A DNA stretch of 64,000 bases, taken from contig JAISGD010000022.1 in the NCBI GenBank assembly GCA_031263195.1, forward strand, positions 103,329-167,328. Direction: 5' to 3'. Positions 45,857-57,794 of the stretch are shown in pieces. The notes beneath the pieces are model-generated. The model ran no database searches and was not told the origin of the DNA. It saw only the letters and a program-made list of their open reading frames with translations. How positions within the stretch are numbered: the stretch's first letter is position 1; the number at the start of each line of letters is the position of its first letter. The DNA is from Campylobacteraceae bacterium (lineage in GTDB: Bacteria > Campylobacterota > Campylobacteria > Campylobacterales > Campylobacteraceae). The position numbers and the translations under genes are program-made.

Positions 45857-47220
45857 ACTGTTTTACTAAAACGACGCAACTCTTCGGGCACCTTTTTTAG
45901 ATATGCGTCAAACGGCATGCAGATATTGCGTATAAGCAGCGTTCCCGTATCGCTAACATGCAAGGACTCTTTCTCAAGCGTTATCAGCCCTTCGTCCATA
46001 AATATTTGAAGCTCTTTTATAACATCTTTAAAGTAGTCAAAAAAGTCTATATTAAAACGTTTATTGATGTTTTTGATATTTAATTTGAAGTTGCTCATCA
46101 TCTCCATAATCACAGTTTTTCTGACAACATCATCGTCGCTTAGCGCTAAACCTCTCATTACGGGCAGTTTTTCACTGTCTATCGCCGCCTCATACTCACT
46201 CATATCTCTAAAATTTTGCACATAATGCGTTAGCCCTTCGCCGATACTTGTAAGTCCGACACCTATCAAGTCTGCACCTCCTTTAGTAGTATAACCTTGA
46301 AAATTTCGATGCAATTCACCCTTTTCTATCGCTAAAAAAAGTTCGTCTGTCGGTTTGGCAAAGTGATCCATCCCTATCATTTGATATCCGTTAGAATTTA
46401 AAAAATCTATCGTACTGCGCATAATGGCAAGTTTTTCTTTGGGATTTGGCAATGTTGTTTCATCAAACTTTCTCATTGTCTTTTTCATCCATGGCACATG
46501 CGCGTAATTAAAAATCGCATATCTGTCAATGTCAAGCTCCAACGATTTTTCCAAAGTCTTACTAAAGCTCTCCTGACTTTGATACGGAAGCCCGTAAATC
46601 AAATCCATATTGATAGAAGTTATACCGGCATCTCTTGCAATATCTACGGCACTCTTCGTAATATCAAAAGGCTGTATGCGGTGTACTTCACGCTGAACTT
46701 TTTCATCAAAATCCTGCACTCCAAAACTGATACGGTTAAAACCGTTTTCAGCCAAAACGCTCATCTGATCCTGTGTTAAAAAACGCGGGTCTATCTCGCA
46801 GCTTATCTCAGCATCTTCAGCTATATTGGGAAAAGAGTGCCAAATAGCTTTAATGATTCTCTCTAATTGCTTTGCATCAAAAAAAGTAGGCGTTCCGCCG
46901 CCGAAATGAAGTTGTAAAATATCCCTTGAAGTGTCAAGTGACCTTGAGAGTATCCGTATCTCTTTTAAAAGATACTCAATATATCGTTCTTTTTTCTCTT
47001 CTTTACTTGTAAAAACTACGTTACAGCCGCAAAAATAGCAAGCAGACCTGCAAAAAGGCATATGAAAATATAAAGAGAGTTTTCGGTTTTTGTCCTGCGA
47101 TTTTAGTATCTCTTCATAATCATCTGCATCAAAATCGTCGCTAAATTCCGGTGCAGTCGGATAACTCGTATATCTTGGTCCGGGCTTTGAATATTCTACA
47201 AATTGCTCAAAATCTATCAT
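45853..47220 (-). CDS. hemN: Oxygen-independent coproporphyrinogen III dehydrogenase
   Basis: Radical SAM enzyme of anaerobic heme synthesis. About 455 residues. YFHMPFCRSACYFCGCNVV carries the CxxxCxxCxC cluster motif. GGGTPTFFDAKQL, ISFGVQDFDEKVQ and IGVGLTSIGEGLTHYVQN follow. The N-terminal GPRYTSYPTAPEF is a HemN-specific start that separates it from HemW. ATG at 47220 with AAGG upstream. Confidence 0.96.
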   Translation of the reverse strand: MIDFEQFVEYSKPGPRYTSYPTAPEFSDDFDADDYEEILKSQDKNRKLSLYFHMPFCRSACYFCGCNVVFTSKEEKKERYIEYLLKEIRILSRSLDTSRDILQLHFGGGTPTFFDAKQLERIIKAIWHSFPNIAEDAEISCEIDPRFLTQDQMSVLAENGFNRISFGVQDFDEKVQREVHRIQPFDITKSAVDIARDAGITSINMDLIYGLPYQSQESFSKTLEKSLELDIDRYAIFNYAHVPWMKKTMRKFDETTLPNPKEKLAIMRSTIDFLNSNGYQMIGMDHFAKPTDELFLAIEKGELHRNFQGYTTKGGADLIGVGLTSIGEGLTHYVQNFRDMSEYEAAIDSEKLPVMRGLALSDDDVVRKTVIMEMMSNFKLNIKNINKRFNIDFFDYFKDVIKELQIFMDEGLITLEKESLHVSDTGTLLIRNICMPFDAYLKKVPEELRRFSKTV

Positions 47221-47228
47221 CAACTGCC

Positions 47229-47729
47229 TTAGTCCAATATGTCATTTGGATGCATATTGTTATAAAGCCCTTTTAAATCCACAAATAACGAAGGGTGCTT
47301 TTTTTTGATATTGGCAATGAGTTTTTCTATATCTAATTTCACAGCTTGAGCGTTTTGGCTGGCTTTGGCCATATTTTTTATCTCATCCATAGCCACAACC
47401 CAAACATCGCCGAAATCAACCGGCAAATGCTTCCATATTGTCTTTTCAAGCCTTAATTCAAAATTCTCCTGCCCCAAATTTTTGAGATTGTTTACCATTT
47501 TTGTCAACGTATCCAATGATACAAGCGCATGTATATTTTTCTTTTCGTCTATCACAAACCACGGCTCTTTAGCTTCCCAGCTCCCGCTTTTAAGATTAAG
47601 CGATTTTATGTCAGGGTTGTCTGTAAGCTCCACTTCCAATATCGTCTTACTGTTTTCATCCTCTATACCTATTTTCTTTGAAAGTCTATTTATCTCGTCG
47701 TAAACAGTTATCTCATTTTTATTTTCCAT
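47229..47729 (-). CDS. DUF2603 (UPF0763) family protein
   Basis: 166 residues without membrane segments, known to me only in Campylobacterota. Features include DEINRLSKKIGIEDEN, KEPWFVIDEKKNIHALV and HLPVDFGDVWVVAMDEI. It sits between argF and hemN as Cj0993c does in C. jejuni. Function unknown; the fixed place in the heme/arginine block may be historical. Confidence 0.85.
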   Translation of the reverse strand: MENKNEITVYDEINRLSKKIGIEDENSKTILEVELTDNPDIKSLNLKSGSWEAKEPWFVIDEKKNIHALVSLDTLTKMVNNLKNLGQENFELRLEKTIWKHLPVDFGDVWVVAMDEIKNMAKASQNAQAVKLDIEKLIANIKKKHPSLFVDLKGLYNNMHPNDILD

Positions 47730-47742
47730 GAATTCTCCCGTT

Positions 47743-48663
47743 TTATCTATGTCTATCTAGCCAAACCATCACTGCTTTTTGTACATGAAGTCTATTTTCC
47801 GCTTCATCAAATATCTCTTCACTATGCTCTTCAAATACTTCATCGCTAACTTCAAAACCCCTGTAAGCAGGCAAACAATGCAAAAACATAGCCTCTTTTT
47901 GAGCATAACCCATCATCTTTTTATCAACTATAAAGCCTTGAAAATCGTTTTGACGTTTTACTTTCTCGCTCTCTTGCCCCATAGATACCCAAGTATCCGT
48001 TGTTACTACTTGAGCGTCTTTAACGGCCTCTTTCGGATTATGCGAAACAATGATTTTAGCTTTACTCATCTTAGCGAACTCAAGAGCGTCATTTAAGACT
48101 TTTTTATCTGCTTCATAACCTTTCGGAGTCGCTATCCTAAGCTCAAAACCGATCTTTGAGGCCAACATAAGCCAAGAATGAGCTATATTATTGCCATCTC
48201 CCACGTAAGCGACAGATAGATTGTCATTATAACCTCTCTCACATATAGTCATATAATCAGCCAGCAACTGCATAGGATGATATATATCGCTTAATCCGTT
48301 TATAAGTGGGATAGTTGAGTATTTGGCAAATTCTTCAAGTCTCTCTTGTCTGAAAGTTCTAATCATAACAATATCTACCATTCGACTCAAAACCCTTGCC
48401 GTATCTTTCAAAGGTTCACCGCGTCCCAGCTGAATATCGTCGGAAGATAAAAAAAGCGCCGTACCACCAAGCTGATATATTCCTACTTCAAAACTAACTC
48501 GTGTTCTTGTGGAGCTTTTCTCAAAAATCATACCCAAAACTTTCTCTTTCAGATATGGTTTATATTCTCTGTTTTTAGTCTCTTGCTTTATCTTTCCGGC
48601 AAGCGCTATAATTTCCAAAATCTCCTCTTTGCTAAAATCTTTAAGTGTTAAAAAATGTCTCAT
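47743..48663 (-). CDS. argF: Ornithine carbamoyltransferase
   Basis: Makes citrulline from ornithine and carbamoyl phosphate in arginine synthesis. 306 residues: carbamoyl phosphate motif [21 protein letters not shown], and the ornithine-binding [10 protein letters not shown]. Starts within the end of hemB (4-base overlap). Confidence 0.97.
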   Translation of the reverse strand: MRHFLTLKDFSKEEILEIIALAGKIKQETKNREYKPYLKEKVLGMIFEKSSTRTRVSFEVGIYQLGGTALFLSSDDIQLGRGEPLKDTARVLSRMVDIVMIRTFRQERLEEFAKYSTIPLINGLSDIYHPMQLLADYMTICERGYNDNLSVAYVGDGNNIAHSWLMLASKIGFELRIATPKGYEADKKVLNDALEFAKMSKAKIIVSHNPKEAVKDAQVVTTDTWVSMGQESEKVKRQNDFQGFIVDKKMMGYAQKEAMFLHCLPAYRGFEVSDEVFEEHSEEIFDEAENRLHVQKAVMVWLDRHR

Positions 48664-49643
48664 AAGCTTTTCCTTTTTTGTAAAAGTCGCGCTACTTCTT
48701 TGGCATGGTAACTTATAATCATATCCGCGCCCGCCCTTTTAAAGCTAAGCATAGTTTCCATTAAAATTTTATCATAATCAATCACGCCGGCACTAGCGGC
48801 AAGTTTTAACATAGAATATTCGCCACTGACATTATAAATGCAAAGCGGCAAATATGTAGCTTCCCTTATATCTCTTACAATATCAAGATATGCCAAAGCC
48901 GGTTTTACCATCAAAATATCCGCGCCCTGCGCCTCATCTTCCAAAGATTCCGCTATGGCTTCACACCTGTTGGCCGGATTCATTTGATAACTCTTTCTGT
49001 CGCCAAAGCTTGGAGCTGACTCCGCTGCATCGCGAAATGGTCCGTAGTACGCACTCGCAAATTTAGTGGAATAACTCATAATCGGAAGATTTATAAACCC
49101 CTCACTGTCAAGCGCAGACCTTATAGTCTCTACCATGCCGTCCATCATGCCGCTTGGCGCTATCATATCTGCTCCGGCTTCAGCATGAATTATAGCTTGG
49201 CGCGCAGTAATCTCTAAAGTAGCGTCATTATCAACGCTATTACATTCCAAATCCAAAATACCGCAATGTCCGTGGTCTGTGTATTCGCAAAAACAAAGAT
49301 CCGTTATGATATATATATTCGGATACGTCTCTTTTATCTTTCTGATAGCTTCAGCTATGATGCCATGCTCGCACAATGCACCGCTTCCGACACTATCTTT
49401 AACATCTGGAATTCCAAACAGCAAAATCTTATCTATACCAAGTTCTGTTAACTCTTTGCATTCGTTTAAAGCATCGTCGATGTTCATCTGGAAAATACCG
49501 GGCATTGAGGCTATCTCTTTTTTTATACCTTGACCCTCTTTGATAAACAGCGGATAGATAAAATCCTTTATATCAACTCTTGTCTCTTCTACCAACTCTC
49601 TTATGGCTTGATTTGCTCTCACTCTTCTAAACCTTTTAAACAT
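48660..49643 (-). CDS. hemB: Porphobilinogen synthase (5-aminolevulinate dehydratase)
   Basis: Condenses two 5-aminolevulinates. ATG 49643 with AAGGA gives 327 residues; the earlier start at 49667 would overlap creD. The Zn-type Cys-rich site is [16 protein letters not shown]; Schiff-base Lys are in [12 protein letters not shown] and [12 protein letters not shown]. It belongs to the zinc-requiring class. Confidence 0.96.
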   Translation of the reverse strand: MFKRFRRVRANQAIRELVEETRVDIKDFIYPLFIKEGQGIKKEIASMPGIFQMNIDDALNECKELTELGIDKILLFGIPDVKDSVGSGALCEHGIIAEAIRKIKETYPNIYIITDLCFCEYTDHGHCGILDLECNSVDNDATLEITARQAIIHAEAGADMIAPSGMMDGMVETIRSALDSEGFINLPIMSYSTKFASAYYGPFRDAAESAPSFGDRKSYQMNPANRCEAIAESLEDEAQGADILMVKPALAYLDIVRDIREATYLPLCIYNVSGEYSMLKLAASAGVIDYDKILMETMLSFKRAGADMIISYHAKEVARLLQKRKSL

Positions 49644-49653
49644 TACATATCCT

Positions 49654-51006
49654 TTATCTCTCTTCATACCATCCTACATTCCTTGTCATAAACATTATAA
49701 CAGAGAGTGCGATAAATAAGCCGATAGAGCCGTACAGTAACGCCATATCCTGAAGTTGGAGCAAAATATATAAGTAACCGTACAAAAATGATAGCGCTAG
49801 CGCGATAATGGCGATATTTTTAACGCTTAAGCTTTTGTCTATACCAAACTTTGCGTATGCCGTAATGAGCGATATAACTGCAACAGCCGCCAAAAGATAC
49901 GCCCATGAGAAATTTATAAATTCCGATATAGAGATGAGCAGCGTATAGAAAATAACCATCGCAAATCCTACCAAAAGGTACTGTATCGGGTGTATCGGAC
50001 GGCGATTTGCCAATTCAAAAACAAAACATATAATAAATGTCAAAGCGATAAACAGTATGCCGTATTTTTCAGCGCGCGCAGCACTGCGGTAGTTGTCCAC
50101 GGGTATCAAAAACGATGTTTGAAACTGCGCTGAAGAGAGGTCTTTGTTGTCAAATCTGGAAGGTACACCGCTTGATAGATAGTTGATATCCCACGAAGCC
50201 TCAAAACCTTTATCTGTTATATTTTTTTCATCAGGCAAAAAAGCTCCTGCGAAATTCGGATGCGCCCAATCCGAACTCATATGAAATCTATTTTTCTTTG
50301 CAAGCGGTATAAAACTAATACTTTCACTGCCTTTAACGCTAAATTTCAGCTCAAATTTACTGCCATTGTTTTTAAAATTTATATTAGAATTAAGAGAGTT
50401 CAATGTCATCCCGCCATAGGTATAATCATATCGATAATACTTATCTGATTTTGGGATAGAAGTAAGTCTTAAAGCTTCCCCTCTTGCGCTTGGTTCAAAC
50501 TTTTGAGGCACTTCATTCCAAATAAAAACAGGTTCGGAGATGCCTTTGACTTCTCCTATCTCCAAACTAACAAATGCGTCTTTTATATAAGCATCTTCAG
50601 GCACATTTATGGTTTCAAAATAGCCTTTAATTGTTATATCCGCGCTAAATACAGGCACTTCAAAAATACCTATATATCTAATCTGCGAACTTACATTTAC
50701 ATCTACATCCAAATCCTGCGGCGCGAATTTGGCATAAGCTGTTCTGGTAGCCACTTTTTGTATCGCTTTGCCGTCTTGAAATGTCTCCGTAACTTCACTG
50801 TATGTATAAGGTATATTCAAAATCGGTGCGGCTAAAGTGACTTGCTTGCCCCATGAATTTGTGATTTTAGAAACAGCTTCGTCTTTATATCTATCTCTAT
50901 CTTTAATGATACCTTCCACAAAAACCAGAGGAATAAGCATTAAAAGTATCATAACTGCTATGGTTATTGCTTTAAACAATATCGCCTTATTGAGAGTCTT
51001 TTTCAT
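49654..51006 (-). CDS. creD: CreD-family inner membrane protein
   Basis: 450 residues from the ATG at 51006, with GGGG 8 bases upstream. One N-terminal membrane segment (about 10-31), a large periplasmic domain of roughly 270 residues ([53 protein letters not shown]), then five to six C-terminal segments ([17 protein letters not shown]). CreD is linked to colicin tolerance and envelope stress in enterics. A TetR regulator is divergent and may control it. Confidence 0.9.
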   Translation of the reverse strand: MKKTLNKAILFKAITIAVMILLMLIPLVFVEGIIKDRDRYKDEAVSKITNSWGKQVTLAAPILNIPYTYSEVTETFQDGKAIQKVATRTAYAKFAPQDLDVDVNVSSQIRYIGIFEVPVFSADITIKGYFETINVPEDAYIKDAFVSLEIGEVKGISEPVFIWNEVPQKFEPSARGEALRLTSIPKSDKYYRYDYTYGGMTLNSLNSNINFKNNGSKFELKFSVKGSESISFIPLAKKNRFHMSSDWAHPNFAGAFLPDEKNITDKGFEASWDINYLSSGVPSRFDNKDLSSAQFQTSFLIPVDNYRSAARAEKYGILFIALTFIICFVFELANRRPIHPIQYLLVGFAMVIFYTLLISISEFINFSWAYLLAAVAVISLITAYAKFGIDKSLSVKNIAIIALALSFLYGYLYILLQLQDMALLYGSIGLFIALSVIMFMTRNVGWYEER

Positions 51007-51284
51007 AAAATAGCCCCTTTGCTTCGAAAAAATAAAAATATGCATTTTACCATAAAAAGATAAAATGGAGTTTTTGACGTAAAAATTGATTTGTTTTTTG
51101 ATTTTTTTCAACCAAAAAGGCTTTTTAAAAAAGGTATAATTGATATTAATTTAAAAAAATATTAATATGAATAAGACCTAAATAAAGCTCTTTATTTATG
51201 ATAAAATTATAAAATCTTGTTTGACAAGGTAGAAAAATTCTTATATACTTTTATCATAATAAGCAAAAAAGTTAGGGTAGGAAA

Positions 51285-51974
51285 ATGTCATTAAGTCAAA
51301 GTAAAAGATTTATGTCCAAATCTGCAAGAGAAAGGATATTTGAAACAGCCGTGAAAATATTCGCCAATAGTGAACTGTCAAATGTCTCAGCTAAAGATAT
51401 CGCGATAGAAGCAGAGGTGAGCATAAATGCGGTGATTCGTCATTTCGGCTCGAAAGAGCTTCTATATACAAATGTTCTTGAGTGTATCACTATGATGCTT
51501 CAAACGACTCTGATATCATTTCAGACGCACTATTACGCTGCAAAACGCTCATTTGTATATACAACCGATAAAGAGTATAGAGAGTTTTTAATCTTTTGGA
51601 TTGAAAAATTTGTTAAAATAAATGTAAAATCCATACTTGAAGAGATAAAAATCAACAATTTTATGCATAGGATTATTTTTCGCGAATATATAAATCCGAC
51701 CGCAGGTTTTAATATTTTGTATAACGGTTTTTTGAAGCAGTGGTTTGACCAGTTTGACGAATTTATTTTGGGTATTTCAAACAATAAAGATATTTATAAA
51801 AACCGTGTCCGCGCACATGCGCTTTATGGGCAAATACTGATTTTCACGATAGGTCATATCACCTTCAGCACAAGGATAGGTTTAAAAGAGCAAAGTATTA
51901 ATAATGAGACTATAGACGATATAGTAAATGTTGTATTGGAGCATACGCGCTACATCATTGACGGGATCAGTTAA
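51285..51974 (+). CDS. TetR-family transcriptional regulator
   Basis: 229 residues. HTH at about residues 15-60 (RERIFETAVKIFANSELSNV, IAIEAEVSINAVIRHFGSK), then a helical ligand-binding domain. GGTAGGAAA lies before the ATG. The 280-base divergent region with creD is AT-rich (AATTGATATTAATTTAAAAA near 51138-51157) and may hold its operator. The ligand is unknown. Confidence 0.9.
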   Translation: MSLSQSKRFMSKSARERIFETAVKIFANSELSNVSAKDIAIEAEVSINAVIRHFGSKELLYTNVLECITMMLQTTLISFQTHYYAAKRSFVYTTDKEYREFLIFWIEKFVKINVKSILEEIKINNFMHRIIFREYINPTAGFNILYNGFLKQWFDQFDEFILGISNNKDIYKNRVRAHALYGQILIFTIGHITFSTRIGLKEQSINNETIDDIVNVVLEHTRYIIDGIS

Positions 51975-52118
51975 ACTTTTTTCGTTATTTTTAATTAGAT
52001 ATTTCAAAATAACCGATACGATTTGTAACAAGATTATATATGATAACAAGACGAGATTTAGCTTACGGCTGCTTAATCTGCGTTTTACTGTACAATAGCT
52101 GAAAAAACGGAGATATTT

Positions 52119-52700
52119 TTGCGCTGCGTGGTGTGCGAGAGATTAAGTTTTAAGGCCATTTGTAATGAGTGCTTGAGAAAGATTTTAAAAGAGGAACAGC
52201 ATACTCGTATTCTTGAGGGAGGTTTAAAAGTGCATAGCTTTTTTTCTTACGCCTCTATATCGCCGATCCTTCTCACAAAACATCACTTTTGGGGACATAG
52301 AATTTTACAAAAGATAGCTTTTCATACATTCGCCGATTTCGCTGAAAAATTTGAGTTTGAAGAGAAGGTCGCCGCTGTCGCGATTGATGATAGACCGATA
52401 AACGGTTATTCCCATACGGCTATTTTAATTCACGCATTAAAATCAGTATCTATTATACCGGTTTACGGCGCATTAAGAGCTAAAAACAGTGTCAAATACA
52501 GTGGCCAAAGTTATGAATTTCGCCGCAAAAATCCGCGCTGTTTTATTGCGTCAAAAAATATAAAAAAATTTAAATACGCTATTTTAGCCGACGATGTGGT
52601 AACGAGCGGATTGACGCTCAAAGAAGCTAAAGAGACTTTGGAAAAAGAGGGCGTGGATACACTTTTTGCGTTGGTTTTAGCAGATGCAAAAGATAATTAG
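52119..52700 (+). CDS. ctsW: ComF/CtsW-like phosphoribosyltransferase-fold protein
   Basis: 193 residues. N-terminal zinc finger CVVCERLSFKAICNEC and a C-terminal PRTase domain with the PRPP loop YAILADDVVTSGLTLKEAK. ComF-type proteins help DNA uptake in natural transformation; CtsW next to gyrA is the C. jejuni arrangement (Cj1028c/Cj1027c) as I recall. TTG start with GGAG 6 bases upstream. Confidence 0.88.
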   Translation: MRCVVCERLSFKAICNECLRKILKEEQHTRILEGGLKVHSFFSYASISPILLTKHHFWGHRILQKIAFHTFADFAEKFEFEEKVAAVAIDDRPINGYSHTAILIHALKSVSIIPVYGALRAKNSVKYSGQSYEFRRKNPRCFIASKNIKKFKYAILADDVVTSGLTLKEAKETLEKEGVDTLFALVLADAKDN

Positions 52701-52739
52701 AGTATAATTTAATCTTTATTTTTAACTTGAGGTATATCA

Positions 52740-55247
52740 ATGAGCGATATTTTTGAACAAAATCAGGATATTCAAACCATAAGTATTGAAGAATCTGTAA
52801 AGGTAAGCTATCTTGATTATTCAATGAGCGTCATTATCGGTCGCGCACTTCCTGACGCCAGAGACGGACTTAAGCCCGTGCATAGACGAATATTGTTTGC
52901 TATGAATGATTTGGGCGTTGGTTCGCGCAGTCCTTACAAAAAGTCAGCTCGTATAGTAGGTGATGTTATCGGTAAATATCACCCGCACGGCGATACGGCA
53001 GTATATGACGCGCTTGTGCGTATGGCGCAGCCGTTTTCCATGAGAGTGCCGGCAGTAGACGGACAGGGTAACTTTGGCTCTGTTGATGGCGACAGCGCGG
53101 CGGCTATGCGTTATACGGAAGCTAGGATGACATCTTTAGCCGAAGAGCTTTTAAGAGATATAGATAAAGATACAGTTGATTTTATACCAAATTATGATGA
53201 TTCTTTGAGCGAACCGGATGTTTTGCCGGCGCGCGTGCCAAATCTTTTGCTTAACGGTTCAAGCGGTATAGCGGTAGGTATGGCGACAAATATCCCGCCT
53301 CACAATCCAAGTGAACTTATAGACGCGCTTTTATTGTTGGTAGACAATCACGATATAGCCGTAGAAGAGTTGATGAGCGTTATTCCGGGACCCGATTTTC
53401 CGACAGGAGGAGTGATATTCGGCAAAAAAGGTATTTTGGAAGCCTATAGAACAGGGCGCGGCAGAGTGAAAGTAAGGGCAAAAACGCACACCGAAAAAAA
53501 GGGACAAAAAGATATTATCGTTATTGATGAGATTCCTTATCAAGTCAATAAAGCGCGTTTTATCGAGCAAGTAGCACAGCTTGTGAAAGAGAAACAGATT
53601 GAAGGCATAAGCGAGATACGAGATGAATCCGACCGAGACGGCATACGCGTTGTGATAGAGTTGAAACGCGAAGCCATGAGTGACATAGTGTTAAACAATC
53701 TTTTTAAATCAACGAGCATTGAACAGACTTTTGGCGTCATAATGCTTGCCATTAACAATAAAGAACCTAAAATCTTCTCATTGATAGAGCTCTTGCAACT
53801 ATTTTTGACACATCGTAAAACAGTTATTATCAGAAGAACTATTTTTGAGTTGGAAAAAGCCAAAGCCAAAGCGCATATTTTAGAAGGTTTGAAAATTGCA
53901 CTTGATGATATAGACGCCGTTATCGATCTTATCAAAAAGAGCGAAGATACTGCAAGTGCAAAAGAAGGGCTTATAACACAATTTAAATTAAGCGAAGCAC
54001 AAGCCGGCGCTATACTTGATATGAAACTCCAACGCCTCACCGGACTTGAGCGCGAAAAAATAGAAAATGAGTTAAGAGAACTCCAAAAAGAGATAATACG
54101 CTTGAGTGAAATATTAAAGAGTGAAGAGATGTTGAATCTTATCATTAAAGGCGAGTTAAATGAAATCAAAGATAAGTTCAAATCCCCAAGATTAACCGAA
54201 ATAATAGACGATTATGATGATATAGATGTAGAAGACTTGATAGCAAACGAACCAATGGTCGTTACAATAAGCCATAGAGGCTATATCAAACGCGTGCCTT
54301 CCAAATCATACGAGAAACAAAAGCGCGGTGGCAAGGGTAAAATTGCCGTCACTACATATGACGACGATTTTATAGAGAGTTTTTTTATCTCAAATACGCA
54401 CGATACGCTTATGTTCGTGACCGATCGCGGACAATTGTATTGGCTCAAAGTTTATAGAATTCCGGAAGGAAGCAGAACGGCAAAAGGAAAAGCGGTAGTC
54501 AATCTGATACAGTTGCAGCCTGATGAAAAAATTATGGCTATTATTCCAACGACTGATTTTGACGATAGTAAATCTTTAGCGTTTTTTACTAAAAACGGAA
54601 TTATTAAAAGAACAAACTTAAATGAGTTTAAAAATATTCGCTCAATCGGCGTAAGGGCTATAACTCTTGACGATGACGACGAGTTAGTTACCGCCAGAAT
54701 CGTCACAAAAGATGTGCAAAATCTATTTATCGCGACCAAAAAAGGCATGTGCGTAAGATTTGATATAAATGATACAAGAGATATGGGACGAACAGCGCGC
54801 GGAGTTACGGGTATCAGATTTAAAGAGAAAAATGACATTGTAGTAGGTGCGGCAGTTATTTATAATGATCAGGAAGAACTTTTAGCGGTTAGCGAAAACG
54901 GTACAGGCAAACGTACTACAGCCGAAGAGTACAGATTGCAAAAACGCGGCGGTAAGGGAACGATTTGTATGAAATTGACACATAAGACAAAAAACCTGGT
55001 AGACGTTGTTATCGTGGACGAAAGCAAAGATTTAATGGCTTTAACAAGCAATGGAAAAATGATAAGAGTTGATATGCAGACAATCAGAAAAGCCGGACGC
55101 AACACAAGCGGTGTAAAAGTTGTAAGCATTGAAGGAGATGATAAAGTCGTCAGTATCGCCAGATGCCCAAAAGAGGAAGAAGATAATGAAACTGATGAGA
55201 TTGATTCGAACGAAGATATATCATTAATAAAAGGAGATAGCGAATGA
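52740..55247 (+). CDS. gyrA: DNA gyrase subunit A
   Basis: 835 residues. Catalytic Tyr125 in [11 protein letters not shown]. The quinolone-region residues are Thr86 and Asp90 in [10 protein letters not shown], the same as wild-type C. jejuni. The C-terminal DNA-wrapping pinwheel has the GyrA box QKRGGKG twice ([13 protein letters not shown] and [12 protein letters not shown]); it is the first that matches the conserved box position. Ends in an acidic tail ([14 protein letters not shown]). Overlaps asd by 4 bases. Confidence 0.97.
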   Translation: MSDIFEQNQDIQTISIEESVKVSYLDYSMSVIIGRALPDARDGLKPVHRRILFAMNDLGVGSRSPYKKSARIVGDVIGKYHPHGDTAVYDALVRMAQPFSMRVPAVDGQGNFGSVDGDSAAAMRYTEARMTSLAEELLRDIDKDTVDFIPNYDDSLSEPDVLPARVPNLLLNGSSGIAVGMATNIPPHNPSELIDALLLLVDNHDIAVEELMSVIPGPDFPTGGVIFGKKGILEAYRTGRGRVKVRAKTHTEKKGQKDIIVIDEIPYQVNKARFIEQVAQLVKEKQIEGISEIRDESDRDGIRVVIELKREAMSDIVLNNLFKSTSIEQTFGVIMLAINNKEPKIFSLIELLQLFLTHRKTVIIRRTIFELEKAKAKAHILEGLKIALDDIDAVIDLIKKSEDTASAKEGLITQFKLSEAQAGAILDMKLQRLTGLEREKIENELRELQKEIIRLSEILKSEEMLNLIIKGELNEIKDKFKSPRLTEIIDDYDDIDVEDLIANEPMVVTISHRGYIKRVPSKSYEKQKRGGKGKIAVTTYDDDFIESFFISNTHDTLMFVTDRGQLYWLKVYRIPEGSRTAKGKAVVNLIQLQPDEKIMAIIPTTDFDDSKSLAFFTKNGIIKRTNLNEFKNIRSIGVRAITLDDDDELVTARIVTKDVQNLFIATKKGMCVRFDINDTRDMGRTARGVTGIRFKEKNDIVVGAAVIYNDQEELLAVSENGTGKRTTAEEYRLQKRGGKGTICMKLTHKTKNLVDVVIVDESKDLMALTSNGKMIRVDMQTIRKAGRNTSGVKVVSIEGDDKVVSIARCPKEEEDNETDEIDSNEDISLIKGDSE

Positions 55248-56275
55248 AAAGTTACAATGTTGCTGTTGTAGGCGCTACCGGCGCTGTTGGAGAAGAGCTT
55301 TTCAGAATATTGGAAGAGCAAAATTTTCCAATCAAAAATATACTTCCTTTGGCAAGCGAAAGAAGTGAAGGAGCAGAGATAGAGTTTTGCGGTAAGCTCG
55401 TAAAAGTAGTTAAATTAACGGAAGATGTTTTTGAAAAATATGAAATAGAGATAGCGTTTTTCTCAGCCGGCGGCAGCGTTTCGGCTTATTTTGCGCCGTT
55501 TGCTGCGGAAGCTGGGGCTATTGTTATAGATAATACAAGCCATTTTAGAATGGATGCCGATATACCTTTGGTAGTTCCCGAGTGCAATCCAGCCGATATA
55601 TTGCTTTGGAAAAACAGAGGTATCATAGCGAACCCAAACTGCTCAACTATTCAAATGGTTCAAGTTCTAAAACCGCTTGACGATATATTTGGTATAAAAA
55701 GAGTTGACGTTAGCACTTATCAAGCGGTAAGTGGCGCCGGTAAAAGCGGCATGGAAGAGTTAGTGCATCAAATGCAAGAGTTTTTCGCTTTTAGATTAGG
55801 CGACGTTACGCCTCAAAAATTCCCTCATCAAATCGCTCTAAACCTTATACCTCATATAGATATATTTTTGGAGAATGACTATACAAAAGAAGAGATGAAA
55901 ATGGTCAAAGAGACTCAAAAAATTCTTCACAAAAATATAGAAGTAAGCGCTACATGTGTTAGAGTTCCGGTGTTAAGAAGTCACTCCGAAGCCATAACCA
56001 TACACTTTGAAAAAGATGCGGATGTTGAAAAAGCGCGCGACGCGTTAAAAAACGCTTCAAATGTGGTAGTGATAGACGAACCCGAAAATAAAAAATACCC
56101 TATGCCGATTATCGCGACGGATACGGATTTTACTTATGTGGGACGCATTAGAAAAGATATATATCAAAGCAATATCCTCCATCTTTGGTGCGTTGCCGAT
56201 CAGATTCGTGTTGGAGCGGCTACAAATGCCGTGCGAATCGCGCAAAAGTGGATAGAGATAGACGGGCAGAATTGA
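55244..56275 (+). CDS. asd: Aspartate-semialdehyde dehydrogenase
   Basis: Reduces aspartyl phosphate for lysine, methionine, threonine and cell-wall DAP. 343 residues: NADP loop [18 protein letters not shown], catalytic Cys in [27 protein letters not shown], and [16 protein letters not shown] with the catalytic His. Overlaps gyrA by 4 bases and the YqhA-like gene by one. Confidence 0.97.
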   Translation: MKSYNVAVVGATGAVGEELFRILEEQNFPIKNILPLASERSEGAEIEFCGKLVKVVKLTEDVFEKYEIEIAFFSAGGSVSAYFAPFAAEAGAIVIDNTSHFRMDADIPLVVPECNPADILLWKNRGIIANPNCSTIQMVQVLKPLDDIFGIKRVDVSTYQAVSGAGKSGMEELVHQMQEFFAFRLGDVTPQKFPHQIALNLIPHIDIFLENDYTKEEMKMVKETQKILHKNIEVSATCVRVPVLRSHSEAITIHFEKDADVEKARDALKNASNVVVIDEPENKKYPMPIIATDTDFTYVGRIRKDIYQSNILHLWCVADQIRVGAATNAVRIAQKWIEIDGQN

Positions 56276-56772
56276 TGAGTTTTGGTACTATTCTTTGGTC
56301 AAGCAGACTTATTTCATATCTTGCGGTCATTTTTAGTCTCATCGGCGCGGTAATACTTTTTATCATAGCAAGCTACGATATATTTAGTGTCGGCGTTACG
56401 GTGTTTAAATTCTTTTTTCAAAATTATCATCCGGATAATTTACATGCGGATGTGGTGGGAGATATTATTGGGGCTATAGATTTGTATCTTATGGCTATAG
56501 TTATGCTTATATTTAGTTTCGGTATTTATGAACTTTTTATAGACAGTATAAAAGAGGCGGACGATAGCAAAACTTCAAAAATTCTGGAAATTCATTCGCT
56601 TGATCAGCTGAAAGATAAAGTGGCGAAAGTCATAGTTATGGTCTTGATAGTAAACTTTTTTCAAAGGATAATGCATCTTAACTTTACCACGGGTATGGAT
56701 ATGCTGTTTTTTGCCATATCTATTTTAGCTCTTTGTATCGGTCTTTATTTTTTAGGCAAAGGAGCTCATTAA
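56275..56772 (+). CDS. YqhA/UPF0114 family membrane protein
   Basis: 165 residues with four membrane segments. The family pattern is clear: [20 protein letters not shown], then [23 protein letters not shown] at 56275 overlaps the asd stop (TGATG). The family may be gated channels or small-molecule carriers, but no function is established. Confidence 0.85.
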   Translation: MSFGTILWSSRLISYLAVIFSLIGAVILFIIASYDIFSVGVTVFKFFFQNYHPDNLHADVVGDIIGAIDLYLMAIVMLIFSFGIYELFIDSIKEADDSKTSKILEIHSLDQLKDKVAKVIVMVLIVNFFQRIMHLNFTTGMDMLFFAISILALCIGLYFLGKGAH

Positions 56773-57794
56773 TGATTTTTATTGACGCATGTTTTGGTAA
56801 AAAAACGCCTTACACTCCTGTTTGGATGATGAGGCAAGCGGGACGATATTTGCCTCAATATATGAAAGTGCGTGACAATGCGGGAGATTTTTTATCGCTT
56901 TGCAAAACTCCTGAATTTGCCGCGGAAGTTACATTGCAGCCGGTAGATATTTTAGGCGTTGACGCGGCTATTTTATTCAGCGATATTTTGGTAGTGCCTC
57001 TTGAGATGGGGATGGATTTGAGATTTATCGCAGGAGAAGGACCTGTGTTTTCAAATCCTATTTTAACAAAAGAGGATGTGGGCGCACTTGAGGTCGCTAA
57101 AGCGGCTAAGCGATTGGAGTACGTTTATCAAAGTATAAAGCTGACAAGAGAAAAACTAGCAAGCGATAAAGCTTTGATAGGTTTTTGCGGCGCTCCATGG
57201 ACGCTTGTTACGTATATGATAGAAGGCGGCGGAACAAAAACGTATAGTAAAGTAAAAAAGCTTTTATACTCTAACCCCGATTTTTTACATCAAACTCTTG
57301 CTAAAGTGACGGAAGTTTTAAAACTTTATCTGGAAGGTCAAATACAAAGCGGCGTAAATGCTGTGCAGATATTTGATTCATGGGCAAATGCGCTTGAAGA
57401 GGAGGCGTTTTTTGAATTTAGTTGGAAATACATTCAAGATATATGTTCATTTTTAAAAGGTAAATATCCGCATATTCCGATTATAGTGTTTCCAAAAGGC
57501 GTAAGCGGATATCTAGATAAAATTGAAGGCGAATTTGACGTATTCGGAGTGGATTGGTCAATGCCCATAAAGTTAGCTAAAGAGAAACTTGGAAATAGAT
57601 ATGTTTTGCAAGGAAATATGGAACCGACAAGACTTTACAGTAAACAAGCCATCAACAAGGGCGTGGAACACATAACGGATATTATGCAAAATAGGCGGCA
57701 TATTTTTAATTTAGGACACGGAATCTTGCCTGACGTTTCAGTTGAAAATGCGAAATATTTTATAGATTTGGTTCATCAAAAAACTAAAATTTAA
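56772..57794 (+). CDS. hemE: Uroporphyrinogen decarboxylase
   Basis: Converts uroporphyrinogen III to coproporphyrinogen III. 340 residues: [15 protein letters not shown] near the N-terminus, [30 protein letters not shown] and [10 protein letters not shown]. Starts at the TAATG overlap with the YqhA-like gene and ends in one with the radical SAM gene. Confidence 0.97.
   Translation: MIFIDACFGKKTPYTPVWMMRQAGRYLPQYMKVRDNAGDFLSLCKTPEFAAEVTLQPVDILGVDAAILFSDILVVPLEMGMDLRFIAGEGPVFSNPILTKEDVGALEVAKAAKRLEYVYQSIKLTREKLASDKALIGFCGAPWTLVTYMIEGGGTKTYSKVKKLLYSNPDFLHQTLAKVTEVLKLYLEGQIQSGVNAVQIFDSWANALEEEAFFEFSWKYIQDICSFLKGKYPHIPIIVFPKGVSGYLDKIEGEFDVFGVDWSMPIKLAKEKLGNRYVLQGNMEPTRLYSKQAINKGVEHITDIMQNRRHIFNLGHGILPDVSVENAKYFIDLVHQKTKI

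Noticed and set aside
53000..53130. Possible fluoroquinolone-resistance change in gyrA
   Set aside because: Thr86 and Asp90 are the usual wild-type residues of Campylobacter; no resistance change is seen.
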